From contig NZ_MJEI01000097.1 of the NCBI RefSeq assembly GCF_002095395.1, positions 100,879-164,878 on the forward strand: DNA of 64,000 nt, read 5' to 3'. How positions within the stretch are numbered: the stretch's first letter is position 1; each line of letters begins with the position of its first letter. The position numbers and the translations under genes were made by a program. The notes beneath the pieces are model-generated. The model was not told the DNA's origin and searched no databases. It worked only from the letters and a program-made list of their open reading frames with translations. Below are positions 8,033 to 17,000 of this stretch, in pieces. This stretch comes from Williamsia sp. 1135 (lineage in GTDB: Bacteria; Actinomycetota; Actinomycetes; Mycobacteriales; Mycobacteriaceae).

Positions 8033-8807
8033 ACGGGCAATCGTCACCGGTGGCAGCAAGGGCATCGGCCTCGCGATCGCCACCACCCTCGCCGCCGAAG
8101 GTGCCGACGTTGTCATCGCGGCGCGCGGAATAGAGGCGCTGGACGCAGCAGCCGCCGATATCGCCGCGAAGTCGGGTCGCACTGTCGTGGGCGTCCCCGT
8201 GGACACCGGCGACGACGCGTCCGTGCAGGCGCTGGTGGCGCGCGCGGTCGCAGAGTTGGGTGGTGTCGACATCCTGGTGAACTCCGCCGCGACGCCGTGG
8301 AGCGCGGGCAAACCGACAGATTTTGCGGCCACCACCGACGACGTCGTCCGACGCGAGGTCGAGATCAAGGTGCTCGGCTACCTGCGAACGGCTCGGGCCG
8401 TGGCGCCACACCTCATCGACCAGGGCTGGGGACGCATCATCAACATCAGCGGACTCGGTGCCCGACAGGCCAATTCGATCGCCCAGACCATCCGGAACGT
8501 GAGCGTGTCGGCGCTCACCAAGAACCTGGCCGACGAACTCGGACCGCACGGGATCAACGTCACGGTGGTGCACCCCGGTCGGACCCGGACCGCACGCCTC
8601 GCTCAGCAGCTGGCCGAAAAGTCCGCCGAATCGGGTGTGCCCGTGGCCGACCTCGAAAAAGAGCTGGCCACCAACTCGATCCGCCGGATCGTCGACGCCT
8701 CCGAGGTTGCTGACGTGGTCGCGTTCCTCGCCTCACCGCGCAGTGTCGGGATCACCGGCGACGCGATCGCCGTCGGTGGTGGGGTCGTCGGACCCGTCTA
8801 CTACTGA
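8010..8807 (+). CDS. SDR-family protein lacking the catalytic Tyr/Lys pair
   Basis: The ATG at 8010 follows AAGGAGAAGG and gives 265 residues. The Rossmann cofactor motif is TGGSKGIG (residues 13-20) and the structural NNAG motif appears as NSAA (91-94). Ser147 in INISGLG is at the expected catalytic position. The YxxxK motif is absent: where Tyr and Lys should lie (about 159-164) the sequence reads QTIRNVSVSALTKN, and no tyrosine occurs between residue 125 and the last two residues. It may bind NAD(P) but use another mechanism, or be a non-enzymatic family member. It is the last gene of the rightward operon and is convergent with the NTF2-fold gene. Confidence 0.88.
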   Translation: MDLDLTGKRAIVTGGSKGIGLAIATTLAAEGADVVIAARGIEALDAAAADIAAKSGRTVVGVPVDTGDDASVQALVARAVAELGGVDILVNSAATPWSAGKPTDFAATTDDVVRREVEIKVLGYLRTARAVAPHLIDQGWGRIINISGLGARQANSIAQTIRNVSVSALTKNLADELGPHGINVTVVHPGRTRTARLAQQLAEKSAESGVPVADLEKELATNSIRRIVDASEVADVVAFLASPRSVGITGDAIAVGGGVVGPVYY

Positions 8808-8809
8808 GA

Positions 8810-9259
8810 TCAGACCTGGCCGGTGGCGTCGTAGATCCACGACGTGTCGGCGGCGGCCAGCGTATCCATCCAGTCCGATGGGGCCGTGTTCGCCAGGCCA
8901 CCGAAGTCCCAGTAGTCCTTCCAGAGGGTGATCTCGCCGTCGACCACTTTGTGCACGGTTACGAAGGCCAGGGTCGCGGTCTCGCCGGTCGCCCAGGTCC
9001 ACGTCTCGCTGTGCTCGTACATCACGTCCGCGCCGTCGGAGATCAGCAGGCCGTCGTGGTTGATGTAGTCGGCGAGGCTCTCCAGCCCGACCTTCAATCG
9101 CTTGACGATGTCATCGGGACCTCGGGCGGCGAGTCCGGGACCGACCGGCATGTCGATATAGATGCAATCGTCGGACACAAATCCTTTGACCCCCTCCCAG
9201 TCTCGCTTGCTCAGTGCGGCCCAGAGACCCAGCACTACGGACTTGTTGTCAGCTGACAC
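8810..9259 (-). CDS. NTF2-like (SnoaL/limonene-epoxide-hydrolase fold) protein
   Basis: The GTG at 9259 with upstream AAGAGGTACGAAC gives 149 residues beginning SADNKSVVLGLW. A longer in-frame start at 9358 would lie far inside the amidohydrolase gene and is less likely. The sequence shows the alpha-plus-beta cone pattern of limonene-1,2-epoxide hydrolase and SnoaL-like proteins: an N-terminal helix ALSKRDWEGVKGFVSDD, IYIDMPVGPG, and a C-terminal IYDATGQ strand. The start codon lies within the last 11 nt of the amidohydrolase gene, so the two are translationally coupled and likely act in one pathway. Function could be isomerisation, hydrolysis or ligand binding. Confidence 0.82.
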   Translation of the reverse strand: MSADNKSVVLGLWAALSKRDWEGVKGFVSDDCIYIDMPVGPGLAARGPDDIVKRLKVGLESLADYINHDGLLISDGADVMYEHSETWTWATGETATLAFVTVHKVVDGEITLWKDYWDFGGLANTAPSDWMDTLAAADTSWIYDATGQV

Positions 9260-11018
9260 GTTCGTACCTCTTTTCGTTCGCGTGTGCGGGAAGGAAACGT
9301 CCGATGCGTTTGTGCCCCAGCGCATCTGCCGGGCGGTCGTCGGCGAACACCGTCTCACCGCCCACCATGACGGTGCGAACGGTACGTTCGTTGCGGTTCA
9401 CCATGCGCGAGAGCCCGCCGAACTGCTCGACCTCCGCCTCGCGATAGTCCTCGAGGGAGGCATCGAGATGCTCGGGGTCGAGCACGAACAGGTCGGCCCG
9501 GTCTCCGACGCGCAGGTGTCCGGCATCGATGCCGTACCAGTCACCGAGTTCTCCGGTCAGCCGGTGCACGGCGTGTTCGACGGTCATGAACGGCTCACCG
9601 GCCTCCGCCGCGGAATGCACGTGCCGGAGCAGCCGCAGCCCGAAGTTGTAGAACGCCATGCTCCGCAGGTGCGCGCCGGCGTCGGAGAAGCCGATCTGGA
9701 CCCCGGGATCCCTGGCGAGCTTCTTGAGCAGCTCGGGTCGATGATTGGAGATCGTGGTGCGCCAGCGGATCTTGGGTCCGTGCTCGAGAAGCAGGTCGAG
9801 GTACGCGTCGACCGGATGGAGGCCGCCGCGGTCGAGTCCGACGTCGCCGAAGGTCTTGCCGACCACGTCCGGGTCCGGGCATTCGACGATCTCCGCGTCG
9901 AAGAAATCCCGGTGCCAGACCCGCGGCCCGTATTTCTTGTCGTAGTCCTGGCGGAACCGGCGGCGGTAGCTCTCGTCCCGCATCAACTCATTGCGGTCGA
10001 TCTCGTCTTGCAGGTGCAAAGCCGCCGCGCCGGAACCGAACTCCTCGAACACGGCCAGTTCCATGCCGTCGGCGTAGACCTCGAACGGCACCGGCAGGTG
10101 CTGCCACCGGAAGTCGCCGCCGAGCCTGTTGATCAGCCTGGCCATCGGGCCCATGGCGTGGACGACCTCGGGTCGGGCTTTGATGTCGGCCGCGGACAGC
10201 GGGCTCGTCTTCAGTTGCGGCCGTCCGACTCCCAGCGATGTGAACAGCTGCGACAGTACGTTGAGAGTGCGCGAGATGTCGGGCCCTGACTGCAGCACAC
10301 GCTTGCGCCTCCGCAGGATCGCGTTGAGTCGGCGCAACTCCCGCCGCTTCGCGTACGTGGACGGCAGAGTTCGCGAGCGGCAGACGACGCCGTCGAGTTT
10401 GTCGAAGAGCAGTTGCTGCGACGACAACCCGACGAAACCCGCATCCAGGGCCTTGATGAGCATCCGTTCCATCCGGACCTGTTCGGTTGCGGTGGGAACC
10501 ACGTCGCCGCGGGTCGCGCGGTCGAGGCCCATCGCCGCCGCCCGGATGTCGGAGTGCCCGATGAAGGCTGCGACGTTCGGGCCGAGAGCCAGCGAGGAGA
10601 GCGCGTCGACGTATTCGCGGGCGTTGCGCCACGTCCGGTGCCGCTCGATGTTGGAGATGACGTGGCCGCGCGGGATCGCTTCCACCCGTCCGAAGAGATC
10701 CCCTGCCACCTCGGCGTCGACGTGGATGGTCGACAGTGAGCACGAACCGAGCAGCACTGTGGTCACGCCGTGGCGCAGCGACTCGCTCAGATCAGGACCG
10801 CCGAGCACCTCGACGTCGTAGTGGGTGTGGATGTCGATCATGCCGGGTAGCACCCACAGCCCCGTTGCGTCGATGACGTCGGCGCAACCGTCTGCGTCGA
10901 TTGGCTCGGCGGAGATGAGGGCGATGCGACCATCGCGGATGCCGATGTCGCGGATACCCGATGCCGCGCCGGTGCCGTCGAACCACCGGCCTCGGCGGAT
11001 CACTGTGTCGAAGGCCAT
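9249..11018 (-). CDS. Amidohydrolase-family protein (N-acyl-D-amino-acid deacylase-like)
   Basis: A 589-residue metal-dependent hydrolase. It has the urease-superfamily layout: an N-terminal beta-sandwich strand (VIRRGRWFDGTG), then PGMIDIHTHYD with metal ligands H64 and H66 at the start of the TIM barrel. Near the C-terminus FSDAGAHLRSM contains the conserved Asp/His. D-aminoacylase-type proteins of 480-590 residues share this arrangement. The enzyme would hydrolyse an amide or related C-N bond in the cytoplasm. It is the first gene of a leftward pair with the NTF2-fold gene. Annotation as dihydroorotase/hydantoinase-like is an alternative. Confidence 0.85.
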   Translation of the reverse strand: MAFDTVIRRGRWFDGTGAASGIRDIGIRDGRIALISAEPIDADGCADVIDATGLWVLPGMIDIHTHYDVEVLGGPDLSESLRHGVTTVLLGSCSLSTIHVDAEVAGDLFGRVEAIPRGHVISNIERHRTWRNAREYVDALSSLALGPNVAAFIGHSDIRAAAMGLDRATRGDVVPTATEQVRMERMLIKALDAGFVGLSSQQLLFDKLDGVVCRSRTLPSTYAKRRELRRLNAILRRRKRVLQSGPDISRTLNVLSQLFTSLGVGRPQLKTSPLSAADIKARPEVVHAMGPMARLINRLGGDFRWQHLPVPFEVYADGMELAVFEEFGSGAAALHLQDEIDRNELMRDESYRRRFRQDYDKKYGPRVWHRDFFDAEIVECPDPDVVGKTFGDVGLDRGGLHPVDAYLDLLLEHGPKIRWRTTISNHRPELLKKLARDPGVQIGFSDAGAHLRSMAFYNFGLRLLRHVHSAAEAGEPFMTVEHAVHRLTGELGDWYGIDAGHLRVGDRADLFVLDPEHLDASLEDYREAEVEQFGGLSRMVNRNERTVRTVMVGGETVFADDRPADALGHKRIGRFLPAHANEKRYERVS

Positions 11019-11132
11019 AGGTCGGATTACAACCCTGCCGGCGTCGCTACGTCAGTTGAATCGACGAATTGACTCGAAGTTGCGAATCATGTTGGCATAG
11101 CGCAAATAATCTGCGCTCCGGGCCATCTGCCG

Positions 11133-12302
11133 TCAGGCCGGCGGCGGTTTGTGATCGGCAACCAGCTTCTCCGCCAGGTCGTAGTCGTCGTCGCTGTTGT
11201 AGGTGAGCCCGCCGACGGTGACCCCGCCGCGCTCGTACCAGACGGTGAAGCCGCCTTCCGGGAAACCACCGTTGCGTTCGACGAGGTGCGCGGTGTCGTA
11301 GCCGTCGCCCCATGCCGCGTACTTGAGGGTGTGGTCGCCGATGGTCGTCCAAAATCCCGGAACGGCATCCCACGATTTCTCGACCCCGGCCGCCGTTGCG
11401 CCGGCAACCTCCCCCTGATCGACCGCGTCCTGCCAGTGTTCGGTGGCGACCTGGCGTCCGGCGGCCGTGTTGTGCGCGGTCGCGACGTCGCCGACGGCAA
11501 GTACACCGGCCGCGCTGGTGCGCATGTGTTCGTCGACGACGATCCGGCCCTCGTCGACCCTCAGGCCCGCCGACTCCGCGATGTCCGCGCACGGCGTGAT
11601 CCCGGTCGCCGCGAGGATGAGGTCGGCGTCGATGCGGACGCCGTCGTCCAAGGTCACCGCCCCCGGTTCGATCTTGACAACGTTCGGACCGCCGACGTAG
11701 CGCACGCCGGCATCGTCGAGCATCGCCCGGATCCTGGCGCCGGCATCGGGGCCGAGACGACTTTTCTGCGGGACATCGTCCGGCGCGACGAGGGTCGTGG
11801 TCACCCCGCGCGCCGCGAGCGAAGCGGCGGCTTCACAACCGATGAACCCTGCGCCGATGACCACGGCCGAAGCCGCCTTCTCGGCGGCATCGCGTAGTTT
11901 CGAGGCCTCGGAGAACGAGCGCAGCAACAGTGCGTGTTCGCCGCCGGGCACCGGGATCGGTACCGGTCGGGCGCCCGTTGCGATGATCGCGGTGTCGAAA
12001 TCGATGGTCTCGCTGGTCGAGAGCTTCGCGTTCTTGGCGGTGGTGTCGAGCTCGACAACCGAAGTGTCGGTGCGGACTTCGACGTCGCGCTCGCTGTACC
12101 ACTCCCTTGGGTGCAACGCGACGTCGTCGGGGCCGCTCTCCCCCTGCAGGTAGTCCTTGCTCAGGGGCGGCCGAAAGTACGGCAGCTCGGGGTCCGTCGT
12201 CACGATCAGCACGCGCCCGCTTCCGCCGTTGTGGCGATAACTTTCCGCCGCCGACACCGCGCCGGGACCGCTGCCGATGATCAAAAGCTCGGTGCTGTTC
12301 AT
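11133..12302 (-). CDS. FAD-dependent NAD(P)H reductase (ferredoxin/rubredoxin reductase-like)
   Basis: A 389-residue pyridine nucleotide-disulfide-type oxidoreductase, counted from the ATG at 12302; a start 12 codons earlier is possible. The FAD dinucleotide motif IGSGPGAVSAAE is at the N-terminus, the NAD(P)H motif VIGAGFIGCEAA is mid-protein, and the second FAD signature is VLAVGDVA. PYFRPPLSKDYL is characteristic of ferredoxin and rubredoxin reductases of oxygenase systems. No redox-active CxxC was seen. It could supply electrons to an oxygenase or act as an NADH oxidase. No ferredoxin gene is adjacent. It is divergent from the VOC gene. Confidence 0.9.
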   Translation of the reverse strand: MNSTELLIIGSGPGAVSAAESYRHNGGSGRVLIVTTDPELPYFRPPLSKDYLQGESGPDDVALHPREWYSERDVEVRTDTSVVELDTTAKNAKLSTSETIDFDTAIIATGARPVPIPVPGGEHALLLRSFSEASKLRDAAEKAASAVVIGAGFIGCEAAASLAARGVTTTLVAPDDVPQKSRLGPDAGARIRAMLDDAGVRYVGGPNVVKIEPGAVTLDDGVRIDADLILAATGITPCADIAESAGLRVDEGRIVVDEHMRTSAAGVLAVGDVATAHNTAAGRQVATEHWQDAVDQGEVAGATAAGVEKSWDAVPGFWTTIGDHTLKYAAWGDGYDTAHLVERNGGFPEGGFTVWYERGGVTVGGLTYNSDDDYDLAEKLVADHKPPPA

Positions 12303-12355
12303 GCGCCTCGCGTACCCCAATTGAACTGCGGCGAACATTGAGGACCGAAACTGTC

Positions 12356-12368
12356 CGCAATCGTTGCG
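12356..12368. promoter_or_regulatory. Palindrome CGCAA-TCG-TTGCG between divergent reductase and VOC genes
   Basis: A perfect 5-3-5 inverted repeat midway in the 119-nt gap between the divergent reductase and VOC genes. It is a candidate shared operator. A loose TTGCG...CGCAA pair also occurs near 11080-11105 between the amidohydrolase and the reductase, which may be coincidence. Confidence 0.35.
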
Positions 12369-12421
12369 ATGATGTTCTCAGCAGCAAAACCAGAAACCCA
12401 CCGCACGCACTGGAGGAAATC

Positions 12422-12793
12422 ATGAACTGGACACTCGAACTCGTCATCCTTCCCGTCACCGACGTCGACCGCGCACGGGACTTCTACAAGAAGGTCGGCT
12501 TCAACGTCGACCACGATCACGTGGTCTCCGATGAGGTCCGCTTCGTCCAGATGACGCCGCCCGGTTCTGCCTGCTCCATTGCCTTCGGCAAAGGCCTCAC
12601 CGACGCCGAGCCCGGCTCGGTCAAAGGCCTCCAGGTCGTGGTCACCGACATTCAGGAAGCCCACGACCACCTGCAGTCCGTCGGCATCGACCCCGGCGAG
12701 ATCGACATCCAGCCCTGGGGCCACTTCGTCGGCTTCGCCGACCCCGACGGCAACCAGTGGGCCGTGCAATACATGCCCTACCGCAACGCCTGA
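12422..12793 (+). CDS. VOC-family (glyoxalase/bleomycin-resistance fold) protein
   Basis: The ATG at 12422 is preceded by CTGGAGGAAATC, an excellent ribosome binding site, giving 123 residues. The pattern is a single VOC module. It opens ELVILPVTDVDRARDFYKK, has a central GLQVVVTDIQEAHDHL, and closes with WGHFVGFADPDGNQWAVQ, where the terminal Glu of many members is replaced by Gln. Members include glyoxalases, extradiol dioxygenases and thiol transferases, and many small ones are uncharacterised. It is divergent from the flavoprotein reductase. A palindrome of about 70 bp follows the stop. Confidence 0.88.
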   Translation: MNWTLELVILPVTDVDRARDFYKKVGFNVDHDHVVSDEVRFVQMTPPGSACSIAFGKGLTDAEPGSVKGLQVVVTDIQEAHDHLQSVGIDPGEIDIQPWGHFVGFADPDGNQWAVQYMPYRNA

Positions 12794-12809
12794 CTTCCCC
12801 TCCCTCCTA

Positions 12810-12877
12810 AATTCGCGCCACCTACGCGCGTACGCGCCAGTTGCAACCGGCGCGCACGCGTGCAAGTGGCGCGAACT
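12810..12877. repeat. Long palindrome P1, left copy flanking the AbiEi/Vsr-like gene
   Basis: The outer arms AATTCGCGCCAC and GTGGCGCGAACTT pair across the element. The inner arms at about 12825-12838 and 12849-12860 also pair, around a GTTGCAAC centre. It lies between the VOC stop and the AbiEi/Vsr-like start. The left half is nearly identical to that of the palindrome at 13932-14002 on the other side of the gene. There is no T-run, so a simple intrinsic terminator is not its obvious role. Confidence 0.85.
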
Positions 12878-12968
12878 TCTGTCCACAGACCGGCCGGGTA
12901 TCCACAGGCCCGCCTCCGAAGGGTGAAATCGCGCGAACTCCGTCGGTGCCGATTCCGACAGTCGACTC

Positions 12969-13928
12969 ATGAATGAACCCAATGCAGACAATTCCCGAAT
13001 CATCCGTCGCCGCGACGCAGTGCAGATCGGCGAACTCGACCGCCGGCTGGCGACTCGCGTCAAGACGGGTCAGTTGACCCGGATCCAACGCGGCTTCTAC
13101 ACGTTCACCTCAGATCTGGTCGAGCTCGATCGATTCGATCGAGAACGGGAACTGTATCGGCGGACAGTCCTCGCGGCCGCCGACAACGGCGAACCGGGTA
13201 AGGCGATCAGCCACTGGTCCGCCGCAGTCTTGCACGGCCTGCCGATGCTCAATGGTGACCTCAAGCGGGTTCACTTCACGGCGAATCGTATCGGAGGAGG
13301 ACACCGCAAAGGCCGGGGATGCGTGATTCACGGATCCACCTGGAATCCACACGAGGTGGTCATGGTCGGCGAGTATCTCGTGACATCACCGGCGCGGACG
13401 GCAATCGACATAGCCCGTTCCGGAACGTTCTACCAGGCGGTGTGTGTGCTCGATGGAGCATTGTTCACGGGGGTACCGCGATCCGAACTGGAGAACGCGT
13501 TACGCGGCAGCGTCGGCAGGACCGGTGTCTCCATCGCCCGGGCAGCGCTCGCGGTGGCCGACGGGAAGGCCGAGAGCATCGGCGAATCCCTGTCCCGTGC
13601 GATGATGCTGAGCTTCGGCGATATCCCGCTCGCACGTCTGCAAAACCGGTTTCTCGACGCCGACGGAACCTTCGTGGCCCGCACTGATTTCGACTGGGAT
13701 GGCCTCGTGGCCGGGGAGTTCGACGGTCACGCAAAGTACGTCCGTTATCTCCGTCCCGGTGAAACGACCGAGCAGGCGTACGAGCGCGAGAAATGGCGCG
13801 AGCAGAAGTTGCGTCGCATCGGCGTATTCGTCGTGCGCTGGAACTGGAAAGACCTCGAGCACCCCGCCCGATTCCGCCGAATACTGGTCCAGGCTCTGAC
13901 GACTCACGGGTTGATGGCCGCCGCCTGA
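12969..13928 (+). CDS. AbiEi-like winged-helix protein with C-terminal Vsr/DUF559-like nuclease domain
   Basis: A 319-residue protein. The N-terminal region resembles the AbiEi antitoxin winged helix: RDAVQIGELDRRLATRVKTGQLTRI, then RGFYTF. A middle stretch has WSAAVLHGLPML and TSPARTAIDIAR. The C-terminus has an endonuclease-like pattern of the Vsr/DUF559 type: E..GESLSR, then ARTDFDWDG and GEFDGHAKY, supplying Asp, Glu and Lys of a PD-(D/E)xK-like core. No AbiEii nucleotidyltransferase toxin is adjacent. Many actinobacteria carry such orphan genes without known function. Palindromes P1 and P2 bracket this gene exactly. It is convergent with rpoC. Confidence 0.8.
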   Translation: MNEPNADNSRIIRRRDAVQIGELDRRLATRVKTGQLTRIQRGFYTFTSDLVELDRFDRERELYRRTVLAAADNGEPGKAISHWSAAVLHGLPMLNGDLKRVHFTANRIGGGHRKGRGCVIHGSTWNPHEVVMVGEYLVTSPARTAIDIARSGTFYQAVCVLDGALFTGVPRSELENALRGSVGRTGVSIARAALAVADGKAESIGESLSRAMMLSFGDIPLARLQNRFLDADGTFVARTDFDWDGLVAGEFDGHAKYVRYLRPGETTEQAYEREKWREQKLRRIGVFVVRWNWKDLEHPARFRRILVQALTTHGLMAAA

Positions 13929-13931
13929 TCC

Positions 13932-14002
13932 GAATTCGCGCCACCTACGTGCGTACGCGCCAGGTGCACCTGGCGCGTACGTCGGCAGGTGGGCGCGAAT
14001 TC
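13932..14002. repeat. Long palindrome P2, right copy flanking the AbiEi/Vsr-like gene
   Basis: Near-perfect palindrome of about 71 bp. The centre is an uninterrupted 28-bp inverted repeat (arm GTACGCGCCAGGTG), and the outer arms GAATTCGCGCC and GGCGCGAATTC pair. It starts just after the stop of the AbiEi/Vsr-like gene and ends 19 nt before the rpoC terminator. The left half matches P1 at all but a few positions, so P1 and P2 are copies of one element. Confidence 0.88.
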
Positions 14003-14020
14003 GACCTCCGGGTAACGCAA

Positions 14021-14054
14021 AAGCGGGCGCCCCCTCGAAAGGGGACGCCCGCTT
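14021..14054 (-). terminator. Rho-independent terminator of rpoBC
   Basis: A 15-bp stem (AAGCGGGCGCCCCCT against AGGGGACGCCCGCTT, one mismatch) with loop CGAA, followed on the minus strand by TTTTGCG. It lies 14 nt past the rpoC stop codon. Confidence 0.85.
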
Positions 14055-14067
14055 GAGTTGCTAGTAC

Positions 14068-17000
14068 CTAGCGGTAGTCGCTGCTGAATCCGTAATCGTC
14101 CAGCGGGACAGCCGCACCGGACGGGGCACCGAAGGTGCCGTCCGGGCTGTAGTACGTGTCGTCGTAGGACGGCACCGCGTACGCAGCTGCGCGGGCTTCT
14201 TCGGTCGGCTGCACCTGGATGTTCCGGTACCGGTTGATACCGGTTCCGGCCGGGATGAGCTTACCGATGATCACGTTCTCCTTGAGGCCGACGAGCTTGT
14301 CGCTACGGCTGTTGATGGCCGCATCGGTGAGCACGCGAGTGGTCTCCTGGAACGACGCCGCGGACAACCAGGACTCGGTTGCCAGCGATGCCTTGGTGAT
14401 ACCCATGAGCACCGGGCGTCCGGCGGCGGGCTCGCCACCTTCGGACACGACGCGACGGTTGGCCGCCTCGAACTCGGCACGCTCGGTGAGCGAACCGGGC
14501 AGGAACTCGGTGGCACCGGAGTCGATGATCGTCACGCGACGCAGCATCTGACGAACGATCGTCTCGATGTGCTTGTCGTGGATCGACACACCCTGGCTCC
14601 GGTAGACCTCCTGGACCTCGCCGACGAGGTGCACCTGCACCTGACGCGGCCCCATGATGCGCAGCACCTCGTGCGGATCGGCAGCACCTTCCATGAGCTG
14701 CTGACCGACCTCGATGTGGTCGCCGTCAGCGAGCAGACGCTCGCTGCCGTCGTCGTGCTTGAAGACACGCAGACGCTGACGCTTGGAGATCTTGTCGTAG
14801 ACAACCTCTTCCGAGCCATCATCGGGTGTGATGGTCATCTTGTAGAAGCGATCGTCGTCTTCGAGACGGATCCGTCCGGAGACCTCGGCGATCGGGGCCT
14901 TGCCCTTGGGGACACGAGCCTCGAACAGTTCCTGCACACGCGGCAGACCACCGGTGATGTCGTCGCCGACGCCACCCTGGTGGAAGGTACGCATGGTCAG
15001 CTGGGTACCGGGCTCACCGATCGACTGAGCCGCGACGATACCGACGGCCTCACCGATGTCGACGAGCTTGCCGGTCGCCATCGAGCGGCCGTAGCAGGTG
15101 GCGCAGACGCCGGTGCCGGTGCTGCAGGTCAGGACCGAACGGACCTTGACCTGCGAGATGCCGGCCTCGAGCAGAGCCTCGATCGCGGGATCACCGAGAT
15201 CGAATCCACGCTCGATGATGACCTTGCCGTTCGCGTCGACCGCGTCGGTCGCCAACGTACGTGCGTACGTGGACGTCTCGACGTGGGCGTCACGGATGAG
15301 CGATCCATCGGACTGCTTCTCGGCGATGATCGTGTTGATACCACGCTCGGTGCCACAGTCGGTCTCACGCACGATGACGTCCTGCGACACGTCCACCAGA
15401 CGACGGGTCAGGTAACCCGAGTCGGCGGTACGAAGCGCGGTGTCGGCCAGACCCTTACGGGCGCCGTGCGTGTTGATGAAGTACTCGGCAACGGTCAGAC
15501 CCTCACGGAACGAGGACTTGATCGGGCGCGGGATGAACTCACCCTTCGGGTTGGTCACCAGACCCTTCATGCCCGCGAGCGAGCGGATCTGGGTCATGTT
15601 GCCCGCGGCACCGGACTGCACGATCATCGGGATCGGGTTGTCGTCGGGGTAGTGACGCTCCATGTCGGCGCCAACCTCTTCGGTTGCCTGCTTCCAGATC
15701 TCCACCAAGGCATCCCGACGCTCTGCGCCGGTGAGGGCACCACGCTGGAACTTGCGCTCCAGGCCGTCGGCCCGCTCCTCGTACTTGTCGAGGATCGCAG
15801 CCTTGTCCGGCGAGACGAGCACGTCGGACATGGCGATGGTGACACCCGAACGGGTGGCCCAGTAGAAGCCCGCGTCCTTGAGCTTGTCGACGGTCTGCGC
15901 GACGACGATCATCGGGTAGCGCTCGGCCATGTCGTTGATGATCGTGGCCTGACGCTTCTTCGGCATCTGCTCGTTGACGAACGGGTAGTCGTTCGGCAGG
16001 AGCTCGTTGAACAGCACGCGACCGAGAGTGGTCTCGATGGTCCACGGGGTGCCGAACTTCCAGCCCTCCGGGTACTGAGCCCGCTCGATCTCGCGCGTCG
16101 GACGCTGATGCGTCAGCCGAACCTTGATCGGAGCCTGCACACTGAGCAACCCACGGTCCACGGCCATCTGAGCCTCGGACGGAGTGGAGTACACACCGCG
16201 CTCGACGTCGTCGTTCGACGAAGCGGTGTAAGCACCGATCGCGTCGTTCTTCAACGTGGTCAGGTGGAACAGACCGGTCACCATGTCCAGACGCGGCATG
16301 GCCAGCGGACGACCCGACGCGGGCGACAGGATGTTGTTCGAGGACAGCATCAGGATGCGGGCCTCGGCCTGTGCCTCGGCGCTCAGCGGCAGGTGCACTG
16401 CCATCTGGTCACCGTCGAAGTCGGCGTTGAACGCCTCACACACGAGCGGGTGGAGCTGGATGGCCTTGCCCTCGACGAGCTGCGGTTCGAACGCCTGGAT
16501 GCCCAGACGGTGCAGGGTCGGAGCACGGTTGAGCAGCACCGGATGTTCGGCGATGACCTCTTCGAGCACGTCCCACACTGCGGGGCGCTGACGCTCCACC
16601 ATCCGCTTGGCGGACTTGATGTTCTGTGCCTGGTTCAGGTCGACCAGACGCTTCATCACGAACGGCTTGAACAGCTCCAGAGCCATCAGCTTGGGCAGAC
16701 CACACTGATGCAGCTTGAGCTGCGGGCCGACGACGATGACCGAACGGCCCGAGTAGTCGACGCGCTTGCCGAGCAGGTTCTGACGGAAACGACCCTGCTT
16801 GCCCTTGAGCAGATCGCTCAACGACTTCAGCGGGCGGTTACCCGGTCCGGTGACCGGACGGCCACGACGGCCGTTGTCGAACAGTGCGTCGACGGACTCC
16901 TGCAGCATCCGCTTCTCGTTGTTGACGATGATCTCGGGAGCACCGAGATCGATCAGTCGCTTGAGGCGGTTGTTGCGGTTGATCACGCGGCGGTACAGGT

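Noticed and set aside
12969..13928. A complete AbiE toxin-antitoxin pair
   Set aside because: No AbiEii nucleotidyltransferase gene is found on either side; VOC and rpoC are the neighbours.
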